From the NCBI RefSeq assembly GCF_000699445.3, contig NC_067196.1, positions 33,748,616-33,812,615 of the forward strand: 64,000 nucleotides of DNA. The letters are read 5' to 3'. The position numbers and the translations under genes are program-made. The first letter of the stretch is position 1, and the number at the start of each line of letters is the position of its first letter. Below the pieces are notes generated by a model that did no database searches, was not told the origin of the DNA, and saw nothing but the letters and a program-made list of their open reading frames with translations. This stretch comes from Schistosoma haematobium (taxonomy: Eukaryota > Platyhelminthes > Trematoda > Strigeidida > Schistosomatidae). Positions 1 to 11,689 of this stretch are shown one piece after another.

Positions 1-2801
1 AGGTCCAGCTTCTCCTTGAAAATATTCATTGATGGGGCTGATACCACTTGTTCGGGTAAGGCGTTCCAATCATTGACTACTCGATGAGAAAAACGGGATC
101 CCACTTTAAGTTTATTAGATCGTGGTTTATGAACCTTCTTGCTATGAAGTCGGAGATTATTAGCGCTGGAGGAAGCAAAAAGATAAAACATATTAACACC
201 CAAATCATAATTAAAGATACGAAATGCCAGTATAAGGTCACCTCGTGTCCTACGATACGACAAGGGGAAAAGGTTTAGGCGTTTTAAACGCTCATCGTAA
301 GGGAGTTTAGAAATACCCTTCACTAACTTCGATCCCACACGCTGGACACGCTCAAGTGAGTTAGTATCCTTTACCAGACACGGGCTAGCTGCTTGGATAC
401 AGTACTCTAAATGTGGTCTTATGTAGGTGGGATATAAAATTCGAAAAATTTCATCTTCAAAAGATTTGAACGCTCGGCGAAGTGACCATAACGCACGAAA
501 AACTTTGACAGCTGCTGTTTCGCAATGCGTAGTTGTTTTTAAATCATGACTTAAGACTACTCCTAAGTCTTTATGCTCTTGAACGCAAAGAAGAGGTTTA
601 CCCTCAATAGTGTAACGGTAACTATTATCGTGACCGATGTGCATTAGTACACTATTCCTAGCATTGATTTCTAAGCCCCTCTCGAGCCCATCTAACTAAA
701 TCGTCTAAGTAAGCTTGAAGATCCACATGATCAGCCGCACTTTTTATTGTTCTCCAGATTTTTACATCATCCGCAAACAACAATGTCGACGACCTAAGTA
801 ACAGCGGTAACTCATTGACGTAGAGAAGGAAGAACAGAGGGCCTAAGATGATGCCTTGGGGTACAACACTTTTGACCGGCTTCCAATCGGATAGCGTTCC
901 GTTGACCCTCACTCTCTGTCCGCAGTCACATAAAAATTTTCCTATCCACTCATGTACAGTACCTATTATTCCGGAGATCGTGAGCTTCTGCATAAGACCT
1001 ACGTGTGAAACCTTGTCAAATGCTTTGCTAAGATCTATGAACATCACATCGACAGACTGACCGTTATCTAGGGCTGCTGTCCAATCCTCTGTCGTAATAA
1101 GTTAGCCAAGCATGAACGCTTGTTACGAAATCCGTGTTGCTCAGGAGCTAACAGATTTTGTAAATCTATGTGTCTTAGCAACATAACGCGACTTCTCTTT
1201 TCAAGTAACTTAACCACTATGCTAGTTAGACTGACAGGCCGGTAGTTAGATATGACCTGTCTCTGACCGTCCTTAAATATAGGACTGACTATAGCGTCCT
1301 TCCAATCTCTAGGGAGTCGTGCGAGTGAAAGGGACATGTTGAAGAGTTTCGCGAGCGGTTTGGAAATAATGTCCGCAAGAGATGACAGCAACCGTGGATG
1401 TAACCCGTCAGGGCCCGGTGTCTTACCAGGTTTGAGGTTAGTTATCAACGGAAGGACAGTTTCTTCAGTCACCTGTACAAATTCAATTGCTAGTATCTCG
1501 GTGTGAGTGGGACAAGTATTTGTTACAATAAACGTAGAGTAGACTTCGCTAAAATAGCTTGAAAAATACTCAGCTTTTGCTCGATCTGATTCAGCTAGTA
1601 AATCTGAATTTTCGTGTAACAGTAACGGGGGAATACCATCACTACGTTTTATTTGCCGTTTAACATACGAAAACAATCGTTTCGGACAAGTGCGGCTATC
1701 ATATACTAACTGTCGTTCGTAAGTGGTACGGGATTTGGCTATGGTTTCCTTACAGATATTACGGAATTTTCGGTACTCACGCTTAAATGGTGCATGACCT
1801 GTCAACAAGAACAAGTCTCAGAAATGTTTCCTACGCTTTAACAGCTTCCGGAATTCCTTATTAATCCATGGAGGGCAATGTGATGGCTTATGTGCTGACC
1901 ATAGGATAAACGGAAACGTTACGGACTCGAATGTAGCCTTAAACTTATTCCATTCATCTTCGATCAATCCATCCGCGTCGACCGACCAACCAGTCGAGAT
2001 CGCACAGTTTCTGATTGCCGGGATGTTGGCTCGCCGGATAGTGGGACGGGGTGGAGCAGATACGAATTGTATACCATGTTTCCTAAACTTAAAGTGAATT
2101 ACAACGCCATCACTTTTCACTAGTGGGGGAAGGTGCTGGATATCAAAGACATCCTCACAGTGGTGGGTGAGGGCGAGGTCCAGCAGTGATGGATCATGTT
2201 GCAAATCAATATGTGTCGGTTTTGTGATGCATTATACAAGTGCACACTGAGTAACGGTAGATAAAAGGTCTCTATCGAAACCACTACCTGGAGCTGTAAG
2301 CTCTATCCAGTTGATATGCGGTGTGTTGAAGTCCCCAATGATGAGACAACATTCTGCCATACTCCAAGAACAGATGTGTCTTAGGATAAAGTCGTCAGCA
2401 AGACAAAACGGACTACGGTATATTCCCCCTATAGTCACTAACCCATTTCTAGATTTAATCTTACAACATGCAACCTCACATGTGCCACTGATATGAACCT
2501 CTGATATGGTTGATTGCATACGAAAGTGATCCTTAACGTATAATATTATACCTCCCCCTTTGCGACTTGAAACTCTATCACTTCTAATACAGATATAGTC
2601 TGCAATGAACGGAGAACAGTCTATATCTACTGTGAACCAAGTTTCTGTAACAACGATTATATCGGGACATGATTCTTCCATCATCAGACTTAGCTCGGAC
2701 GTTTTAGTTCTAAGACTACGAACGTTCGTGTAGCACACGTTTAAGGTGTTTTGGCAATCAATCGTTCCACCCATACAGGCCTCGGAAGCATTGGCTTCCA
2801 A
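1..2801 (-). pseudogene. CR1-like ORF2: endonuclease/reverse transcriptase, frameshifted and left-truncated
   Basis: Pieces in order: endonuclease core 2801-2232 (LNVCYTNVRSL, VVTETWF, GGGIILYVKD, LIIGDFNTPHINW), endonuclease end and linker 2204-1818 (SDGVVIHFKF, CPPWINKEFRKLLKRR), RT fingers/palm 1814-1068 (GPDGLHPRLL, DWKDAIVSPIFKDG, NYRPVSLTS), RT motifs A to C 1047-658, and the C-terminal tail from about 657 to 1. The endonuclease motif normally SDH reads SDG, so the catalytic histidine is lost. At least three frame breaks separate the pieces (near 2230, 1815 and 1060). The catalytic aspartates of the RT (FID, FADD) remain. Once an element-encoded TPRT enzyme, it cannot be made as one protein now. 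Confidence 0.85.
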
Positions 2802-2900
2802 GACCTGACTACCCGAAAACCCTTAATGGTAAGGTTATTTTCGTCATTTAATTTACGAGTCCTCAACTCCGTAAGAGCATTCTCCCACTTGATTCGATCC

Positions 2901-3947
2901 TCAAGCGGCCAATCTGGTCGAATACAGATATTTGTCACGAGTTGTTAATGCGTTTTTCAATAATATGTCTCTTTCTTCAAAACTCCCGAGAACCAGCTTC
3001 AGGATTCTTCTTGGTTGGGTCTTGCCTCCAACCCGTTTACCAAGTCGTATTACTTTTGTAATATGTACTCCTGAAACCTCTTCATGTAGTACGCTTCTTA
3101 CCACAGACTCCACTAACTGCAAGTCATGTGCATATCTTCTAGCAGGGTCGTTGTCTTTCGACTCCTCTAGATTCCAAATAATTAAACTAGGGAGGGATTT
3201 AGCTTTTTTTGAAACTGTGTTCAAAGCTTTCGACCGTGACGTTAGATCCTGTGTATTAACTACTGGTATCTTACGATTAGTTTTTGTTGTAACAGAGTCC
3301 TGGGGGTCAAGCGAGTGACTCACAACAATGTTAGGCGAAGCTTTACTTTGGGACTTTGGCGGATTGGTCTGAGAGTCCACCAAGGACCTATCAAGTAAAC
3401 AGTCATTAGTTTTAGCTGTCTTTCCTACTCTTCTGCATTTTCGCGTCAACCATTTTCCATCACTCGAAACACCTACATTAAAACAACTCGGGACAGTAAT
3501 TGTTTTATCTGGATCACTAGTCGCAGCTGTAGCTATATGGCAAACAACGTCTAATGAGGTGTCACTCACTGATCGTTTAAGGGGAGAACGTTTGACTGCA
3601 GGTTGCACAGGTAGATGTCTGGCTTGCGCCGTGACAGCACTTACGACACCAACGCAATCTTCGCCATCAGTACCAATGTTATCAGTACGGCCCTCATCAA
3701 CCTTCTTAGTAACCAACATCAGGAGGCTAATTGCTTCCTGAATGAGTAAGGTTTTGCTCGAGCAACAAAAACTACAAAGCCAAAGAGAGTTGGGCTTTGA
3801 GCACCTTTTATATGCAGTGAGGCTTAATCGGGTGCACATCTTATGGAACCACTTATTACACTCATCACATTGCATCCTTTCCTCCATGGGGAATGAGCAA
3901 TATGGTTGTCTACATTTATGAGCAGAGCTAGCCATCTTGAAAATCAA
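2901..3947 (-). pseudogene. CR1-like ORF1: PHD finger plus RRM-like nucleic-acid-binding protein
   Basis: An open stretch of 348 codons. Residues 12-61 form a Cys4-His-Cys3 PHD-type zinc finger (C12, C17, C27, C30, H35, C38, C58, C61, with WFHKMC and LWLCSFCC as landmarks). The middle, about residues 65-245, is Ser/Thr/Lys-rich and low in complexity. Residues about 250-340 look like the RRM-type domain of retroelement ORF1 proteins (PSLIIWNLEE, HITKVIRLGKR, RRILKLVLGS). The domain seems to continue in another frame at 2938-2741 (ICIRPDWPLEDR), so a frameshift near 2920 breaks the C-terminus. In such elements ORF1 binds element RNA; the PHD finger may contact chromatin, but no target is shown. 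The ATG at 3947 or the internal one at codon 5 could be the start. Confidence 0.8.
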
Positions 3948-3950
3948 CTA

Positions 3951-6900
3951 CAACGGTGACACAAACAGGATATGTAAAAGAATTCTGTAATTGTTGTGTG
4001 CGGAATGGATGAAGTTATTGTTAAACGACCTTCTTTACCTTGAATCCTCTTGAAGGTTTCGTAAAAATTTAATAGGGCTACATAAACCGATAATAGGTTC
4101 CGATACTTGAATATACGTAAGGGTTATATGTGCCTTGTAGCGTATAGTACTCTTGCATACATGATTCATCGTATCTTTTGGACAGACCTTAATAACTCGG
4201 AAAACAGGTGACTACTGAGTCCTCTTTACCTCAATAGTAACTCTATTCTTTGTACAGAAAATTGTGACTGTCAGCAAGTATATGCCATATTCATACACTT
4301 GTAATTCTATGCTTATGCGCTTTGTGCATACTTGTACATATGTCTGTTACTCATGATTTTATCCAATACCTGTATCTTTGTCACACTGTGCATGATTTAT
4401 TTTGGGTTATATTAGGGCTCGTAATGAGTAGTAAAAGGAAGTTTGTAGGAAAGTCTTCTTTGACTTGCTTCGCTTTCCTGTATGAGTAGACGAATGTCTG
4501 AAGCATATTTGTCCAACCCAAATCGTATTCGGCTCCTTATGAGAACCGGTGGTCAAGCGGGGTTAGCCTAGGTGTAATGTAAGGAATTAAGCTGAAGATT
4601 TATGTTCATGGAGTATTTATTCGTGTTTAAATCGTAGTCAGACTACGGGCCACTACGGCCTACATTTCAAATTTCTGAGTCGTACCTTTAATTTCCAGGC
4701 ATCGCTGCTAAGGTATGTGTTGGAACTCAGTTTTACTGGGTATTTTAGGAGGTGATCAGGAGCGTTTGAGATGATACATCTCATTAAATGATCTCTAAAT
4801 CTTCCTTATTCTGATGGATATATATCCATTAATTAAGGATGTCCCTCATAATGTTTGGAATGCAATTCCTGAAATGATTGCATGACTAACCTATGAATAC
4901 GTTCTAGACTATTCTTATGTTTTAAAATTTAAGGAGGTTACGTCGTATTCCTGTGCTTCAAGTGGAGCCGAATGCAGCTTAAAAATTTGTTGAAAAGTTA
5001 TGCTGTCAAGCTGCCCAAAAATATGCCTTAATTTAAGTAGTGCAAGCTTCGCCGTGAAAGTATTTTTGCCGCGGTTGAAAAAAGACTTTAGACTGTAAAA
5101 TACGAAGATACCTAGATCGTTTTCTTCCTGCGACACCTCTAGAGAATAATTACCTTAGTTTTGTTCGTCGTTTCTAAAGTGTCTCAGATGGACTACTTTA
5201 CGCTTCCAGGTGTTGAAAGTATATCCAATATTTTTCTACCGGCTTGGAGTCAGGTCAAATCCTTTTGAAGTTCTAGGTTGCCATCCTAGTTTTAAATTTC
5301 CATGCAAAGTTTAACATCGTTAGAGGAAAGTAACAGCACAAACAGTACTTAATGAAGAGAATTATTTGCATTATGTAAAAAAACAATATCATAGGACTGA
5401 ACCCTGAGGTAACTCACCAAGACATTCTGTGGTTTAAGAAAACATAGAGCGTACACTGTTTACTAAATTAAGCATTCTTACTTGGTGAGAAGCTCTGTGG
5501 TTTTGCTTGTCGAAAAAAGGCTGCGCAACCGTATAAGCCTTCCGGATTAAAAACAAATTTACTGACCTGTTTGCTTTCTGGTACTTTTATGCATTGATTC
5601 CTTGGTTATTTAGACTTTATAAATGTGCCTTCATTACATGTCTGTTTGTATTCCAACCAGTAGTATGGTTTGAATATTAGAATTCAGGGATTCTTTACGA
5701 CCTTAGGTTTCATTTGAGTTTTAAGCACTACAGATGGATTTGTAACACGTAAGATCATTTGTGGCAAGTAATCTGTGGTGTTTGAATGAACTGATTATTT
5801 CTTTGTATATATTGAATGCTTGATTTTGAATCGCAAATACAGTACATTTGTTTATGCTTATCTCATATTTCTTGATCCGGTTGCGTTATTTCTGAGATTC
5901 TTAGTTTGTACTATAATTGAAATGCTCATATTTATCACAAAATCACTGTGAGGATCTCCATAAAAATGACAGCGGGCTCGCTGGACAATGTGCTGCGAAC
6001 TTTCCCTCAAATTTGACACATTAATCCGTTTACAATCCCAATGCCTGTTGTTCTTAGGATACGTATGCTCTATTTTGCCCTGAAACTCAAAGTCCATGAA
6101 AGTGGGATCCCTGTTTTACAATCGAGCCATGGTACATGTTGTCATATAACGACTATTCGTTGATGGAACTACACTTTATGCGCGATGGTATCTGGCTGTT
6201 TACCAATCAATTTTCCGATTTCATATTTCCGAACAGTCTTATTTTTCAATGAGTGTAAAGTACCATTTTTTGGTAGTCCAAGCCTCCGTTGCGCGCATGT
6301 TCGACGAAGTAAACCTTAGGAATATTGAAGCCTCTTAGTATTAGGACATCTGTATATATATATATATATCCTAGACAAGCAAGGATAGTTAGTTTTCTGA
6401 TACCCGATTTTCGTACTGGATTTCAGAGGTAGTCATTCTGTATTTAACTTCAACCAGACATAATGAAAAGCTATACAATCTCACTGAGTGTTGTGCAGAT
6501 TCATGGTTCTTATAAGCTTGTATGAACCGGTTTTTCTTCCTTGTCCATGCGTTTTGTTGTTTGGGAGCGATTACGAGTTTTTGGTGACGTCAAATATGGG
6601 TATTCTGGCAAGTTTCGGTTTGAGATGTCTAGGAGGCTAGATGAGCTCTAGTAGTCATAAATTTTAGAACCTCTTAGCTGATCAGAAATCGTGTCTTAGT
6701 TTGTAAAATAATGGGATATAAGCCAGGTGTTAATGTGAGTAATTCCATCGGCTTACAGTAGGATAAATGGCGGTTGGATGGTTATTTGGTGATTCTTGCT
6801 GTATGAACCTTGCTGAGGTATAATCGAACACGTCTGGCCCATAAGGTCAGAAAAGTGAGAACACGTCAAGGCGAAACCATCGTAAAGTAATTTAAAAGTC

Positions 6901-8800
6901 GTTATTATCACACTTTCAGTCCCTTCACATGACATCGGGAACATATTTTGATCTTGCCTGTAAACCGGCATGCCTCATGTAACAAACTGTTATTTGAGAA
7001 TAAATTGTTATGATTATTATATTTTGTTCAAACAAAGTCTTACCGTGAGGCAGTTTTCAGGTCCCATGAATCAATTTAGTAGCAGTTACCCGGACTTCTT
7101 TCGATTATTCATTGTCAATTTTTGAACAGCATCATGTTGTTTGTGTGAAATATTCAAATTTTAGTCCGGCAAAAAAAGTTAGGAATTTCTTAATATTTAT
7201 GTGGCTAAAAGCTGTGCCTATTGACCAAAAGGCTCTGAAGATCTTATCAACTGCTGCCCAGCATTGTGCAGCGGTTTTCATGTCTTGATTGATAACGAAT
7301 TTTAGGTCATCGTTTATTGACAGCAAGCACTTGCGCGTAATTCACCGTATACTTAATTGGACCTTAGCGACCAACGTATATTGTAATGTGCTTGTATATT
7401 TATAATGCCTTCACAGCTCCTAAAGGCTGATGGTTGAAGTAAGGCCAGTAATACTTGCGAGGAAAAGCATTTGCATCTTTAAACTATATCGTAGAGTGCT
7501 GCACTAACCTCGATTTTTCAGAATGGGTTGGAGTTAACCCATACTTTACTTGTACATATAAATAAGAAGTCACTCATCTCCAGAAGTAAGTTTGTAACAG
7601 TACGGCGGAAGGCTGTGAATATATCCACAAAATAGATAATTCTGGGGATCTTCTAAGTTGGTCCAAACCCTATCGGCCATAGTGTACACATCCTAACTGA
7701 AGGAGCTCGGTCGAGCACACACACTAGAACAACATTGGGTGCGCCGTGCTGCACATACCTCGCAACTACTAGCTAGCCTAGATCAAACACTTGGCACTCT
7801 GAGGAAATCTCAGACGTATCTTCGTACACCTTCATTCGTATTTCTGTTTTGACTGGAAATGGGAACTTTCAGTCATAAAGGCGTTACGGAGGAAACCGTT
7901 GTGAAGACCAGAATATCCAAATGACACCTAGTCTTTGGGGGGTTTGTGTCTAGCCTAAATTTACTTTGTGCTCTGAGGTATTGTGACGAGCAGAGTGTGA
8001 GAGAATCTGAAAGTGAAAAAAAGTGAGTCTTTTACTCAATAATCATATGGGTCGCACACAAATCCGGTAATTTAAGTAATTTCCAATAGCAAAAACTAAC
8101 AAAATAATGAGCTTAAGAAACTCTGACAATTTAAAGTAACGGTCGATGGAGTAAGATTTCGAACACATTACAATTTCTTCCCGACATCGACATTGTTTAA
8201 CCTAAGTGACAGTTTGGTATGTGAGACTTTATCATAAATTTTGTTAACGCAGTAGGTGCTAGTCATAGATAGCTTTAGGTTTTTAAAGCTAATAGCTTTC
8301 GAGTGCTTCTTATGTTTTTGAACTCATTGTAAATTCATGCCACACCTCAAGAAGTGTTAGTTTTTTGTACATGATGAAACGATCCGATTTTTTAAAAATC
8401 CGGATATTGTACTTGCTAATGATTTCGACAGATATAAATAGTATGTATCACCAGTCGAAATTGGAGTACCTGGTGACAGGAGGTTGAGAAAATCGAAGAG
8501 AAGAGGATGAAATAGTGAGTGACTAGTATGGAAACGAAGGAACAACGAAGTTTGAGACACTTGATAAATATTTTACAAATGAAATATTTACTGCAGGGTT
8601 CTTAGATCCTAATGCTGTGTAGCAATACTTTTGGATGTCCCCACTGGTGTTCTCGTCCACTACACTGATAAATATATTAGTCAAATTTGCTCGACTACAA
8701 TTTTCAGGTTTGTGATGTGAAACCGTTGTTGAGATGTTTTGTGGAGGCCCGTAGTTCTGACGTCGTTTAGATCGAACGATGTTGTCGAACGGGCTCTCCA
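3951..8800. other. AT-rich stretch with no supportable gene
   Basis: Only short random-looking open frames (up to about 80 codons) with no motif, no splice-bounded coding block and no clear retroelement domain. A short TA run lies at about 6352-6370. Diverged repeats I cannot classify may be present, for example the GC-richer patch around 7690-7760. Confidence 0.5.
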
Positions 8801-8801
8801 T

Positions 8802-9270
8802 TTTAGTGGCCCATGGATCTGACTCCTATTTAGATCGTATGGATGTTTGCCATCGCCTATTCTCGTATATTATCGTCGACTTGAATCGCGTTAGTCAATA
8901 ACGGATTTAAATGAGTCGAATAACGAGAATTGACTTGTGAATACATATATTTTGTATATGAAGCGATTGAAACAGAGTAGAGCAAAATGACAGACAGGGA
9001 AGATGGCTGGGAAGCCAACTCCATTTTATTCAAGCGTTACTCGATATTTATAGCCAGACAAAACAAAGATACAGACATGTGATTGATGGGATAAGAAGGG
9101 CACACACATGTACGCTCATATAAAAACAATCAAGACTGACAAGCGAATAATTGACAAGGTCAACATATGACTCAAGTAGAATGAATAGATTGGTTTGTCC
9201 AAAAACTAGAATAAGGTATATGGGCTTAATATAATGACTGACACTACAGATGTGACTTATCATGATTGTA
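8802..9270 (-). repeat. LTR-like segment 1 (TATA box and poly(A) signal)
   Basis: On the minus strand a TATAAATAT box (plus 9045-9053) is followed about 20 bases later by AATAAA (plus 9024-9029), then about 200 bases leading to an ATG at 8801 that opens a 92-codon frame of unknown product. This spacing resembles the U3-R-U5 of an LTR, and the frame at 8523-8801 would sit where gag starts. I find no terminal TG/CA pair, target duplication or recognisable gag motif, so this is a weak inference. Confidence 0.3.
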
Positions 9271-10930
9271 TTCCAGATACCTGATCATTCACATTAGACT
9301 ATGGACAGCCTGAAACATAAACCTAAATGATTTTAGATGAGAGGTGAGAGTTCCTTTAACAGCCGCAGAAGCATTTCGTGAAATCCAGTGACGTGAATTT
9401 CAATTAATAGTTATGGGATATTAAGTTCATCAATTGTTACAGCACATGAATCTGTGTAGTAATCTGTGGATATGTGCATAATTTCCTGTATATTTACTTT
9501 CTATACATTCGATAGCCAGAGATTAATATTAGATAATTGTCTGAATGAATCTTTCTTAATTTTTTTTTCTTATAGTAGGTGGACTAAAATATCCTATGAC
9601 TAAAGCGATAAAGTTTTGAGTTTTTCAGAAAACTGCCATCTGCCTAGCACATTGGACTGGAATAATCTGAACGGATGTGAGGATCTTGTCACTTGCTTCT
9701 AAAGTGGCAACTGGTCATTTCACACTGCACTCATGAGATATATTGTCAGCTACAATAAAAGAATGCCATTTCCAATTGGTAGGGCTACATATATTACCTT
9801 CTATCGACCCATAACATTTAGAAATCTTCATCTCTCTGACGTTTTAGTATTTTCCTTGTTATTACACTAGAATGCTGTTTGTTAACGTTTATTTACACAT
9901 CTGGTGTTGACCGGTTTTTAATAATTTTTCGGATAGTTGTGCAACTAATACAAAAGTCACATTAATGGATTCATGTTACACCGAGAATGGCTTTGACATC
10001 TTTAACTTACGAAGCCTTATAACTAAAAAATTTCGTATTCTTAGATACTAGTTTTAGTAACAGTCTAAGAACCATCGATTTTAATACGACTAATCAGTGA
10101 TATGCTTTTTGGACCTACCTTTTTCCACTCAGTGCCTGCAGTGCATTTCGTTTATTTGTGTTTCTTGAAACTAGCGGTGTTGGCACCACTGTCAACTGCT
10201 AACAAAGATATTTGTCTAGGGTGGTTACTTATAATCACACTAGTTATTTCATGTAAAGGTGATGAAACGCTTACGACCGTGCTGAATTTCTTGAATAGTG
10301 GTCATCGATGTACAGCTTTTCGGTTAACGAGAGGTCTGCATGAATGCAGTTGCCATATCTCTACTCATGGGTTCGACGGAACATGTAACGTGTAACGTTA
10401 TAAACCTCGGTCCGTTCGCTCTCCTAATTACATCAAATTTATCTGTAACTACTGCAGATCCGTTACAACTTCAACAATTTTCTACAATCTCAACTTGAGC
10501 GTAAACGAGGACCTATAGTTTAGGGGTATTATGAGGCAATTAATATGAACCTGAAATGTCACAGGGATTTGGAGTTTGACAAAGCCATTACACATAACGC
10601 CTTTATAATCAAAGTATACCAACCCAGTCAAATCAAGAATCAGAAATGTAGGGGATCCAAGATTTATTTGGAAGGCTACTGGTATGTCGAGAAGAGTTCG
10701 GTCTGCGTTGGCAAACGGTTGTGTAGCACGGCGTACCCACTCGTGATCTGGTGCGAATGCGTAACTGAGCGTCTTCAGCTAGATGTGTTGATTAAAACTA
10801 ATGAGGTAAGAACCTGTGTCATAGACTTATAGAACTGTTTATTTTAGGGATTTATTTACCTCTACCACGAAGTCATTTACATGGGCTTCTGATCTGTTAC
10901 AAAAATGCCGAGAGCTTACTCAATACGTGT
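9271..10930. other. No supportable gene
   Basis: Contains open frames of 97 codons (10102-10395, +) and 95 codons (10545-10832, +) with no recognised motif and no clear splice context. The right part runs into a degenerate CR1-like endonuclease from about 10940. Otherwise I see nothing in it. Confidence 0.45.
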
Positions 10931-10939
10931 TCGGAGTAA

Positions 10940-11660
10940 GGTGCACAGTTATGCTCTACCAAGAAAGATGTGATCTCAGTCACAAAATCTTGGTTGAAGC
11001 AGTCTGTAAACAGTACGGAACTTGACTTTGAAGGTTTCACGTTAGTAAGAGGAGAAAAATGTGGGAGATATTTGGGTCACTAGGTATCGATATCGAGAAG
11101 CTCGAAATATTTGTGTTTCAACCCTCCGAATGTCTAGAAGACTGTACGAAGAAAAACTTGATGGGGAATCTTTAGAATACCCTAGACGCTTATACTCGTA
11201 CACAAGCCAAATAACTAAGAGATGAAATATCCCGACATTATGAAGTGACAGTAATGCTTCATCGTTAGTGCAGGACGACTCTGGTAAAGCTAAGATATTC
11301 TCAAAATACTTTAGCAATGCATATGCCGCAGAGACATCCTTCCTTTCAGTACATACAAACCCAATCACACACACTGAACAGCGTGACCCTTAAAGATTTC
11401 GATGTCTTTGGTCTGCTGAACGAGCTTGATATTAGCAAGTCCATGGGACCGGATGAAATGCATCCTAGGTTGCCAAAGGACTGATCAGATTTCGTCGCGA
11501 ATCCCTAAAGCACATGTTTTAATTTATCTGTAACCTTAAGGTCAATTACCAAAACACTCGAAGAACGCCATGGCAAGTCCTGTCTTCGAAACTGGTACGA
11601 AACATAAGCCTAAGAACTATCGACCCGATAGTTAAATTGGAATCGGATTGCAAATAAGAG
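10940..11660 (+). mobile_element. Degenerate CR1-like fragment (endonuclease start joined to RT start)
   Basis: Starts with an endonuclease-like block (SWLKQSVNSTELDFEGF near 11000), jumps to the RT linker (RRLYEEKLDGES, IFSKYFSNAYAAET) and reaches SMGPDEMHPRL and KPKNYRPDS near 11440-11630, where it stops abruptly against the next copy. Many stops and frameshifts. The minus-strand open frame at 11042-11374 is a shadow of this fragment. Old and internally deleted. Confidence 0.7.
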
Positions 11661-11689
11661 ACGATTTCTGGCACTACGGTTCCACAGCG

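Larger units (their letters stand above)
1..3950 (-). mobile_element. CR1-like non-LTR retrotransposon, nearly full length, 3' end off the left edge
   Basis: Read on the minus strand this is an ordered two-ORF element: PHD-finger ORF1 (3947 to about 2740), then an apurinic-type endonuclease (2801 to about 2050), a linker and a reverse transcriptase (1814 to about 660), and the RT C-terminal tail running to base 1. RT motifs read FIDLSKAFDKVSH (A), VPQGIILGPLFF (B) and LLFADDVK (C), the pattern of the CR1/Jockey group rather than RTE. The tail contains RRTRGDLILA and a VVNDWNALP block typical of this group. A few frameshifts separate the pieces, so the copy is inactive but young. Its 3' UTR and tail are outside the window. 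Assignment to CR1 rather than Jockey is inference. Confidence 0.88.

Noticed and set aside
10102..10395. 97-codon Cys-containing open frame, possibly secreted
   Set aside because: No convincing signal peptide with cleavage site, no splice context and no family resemblance; consistent with chance.
11042..11374. 110-codon minus-strand open frame
   Set aside because: Antisense shadow of the CR1-like linker/RT start on the plus strand.
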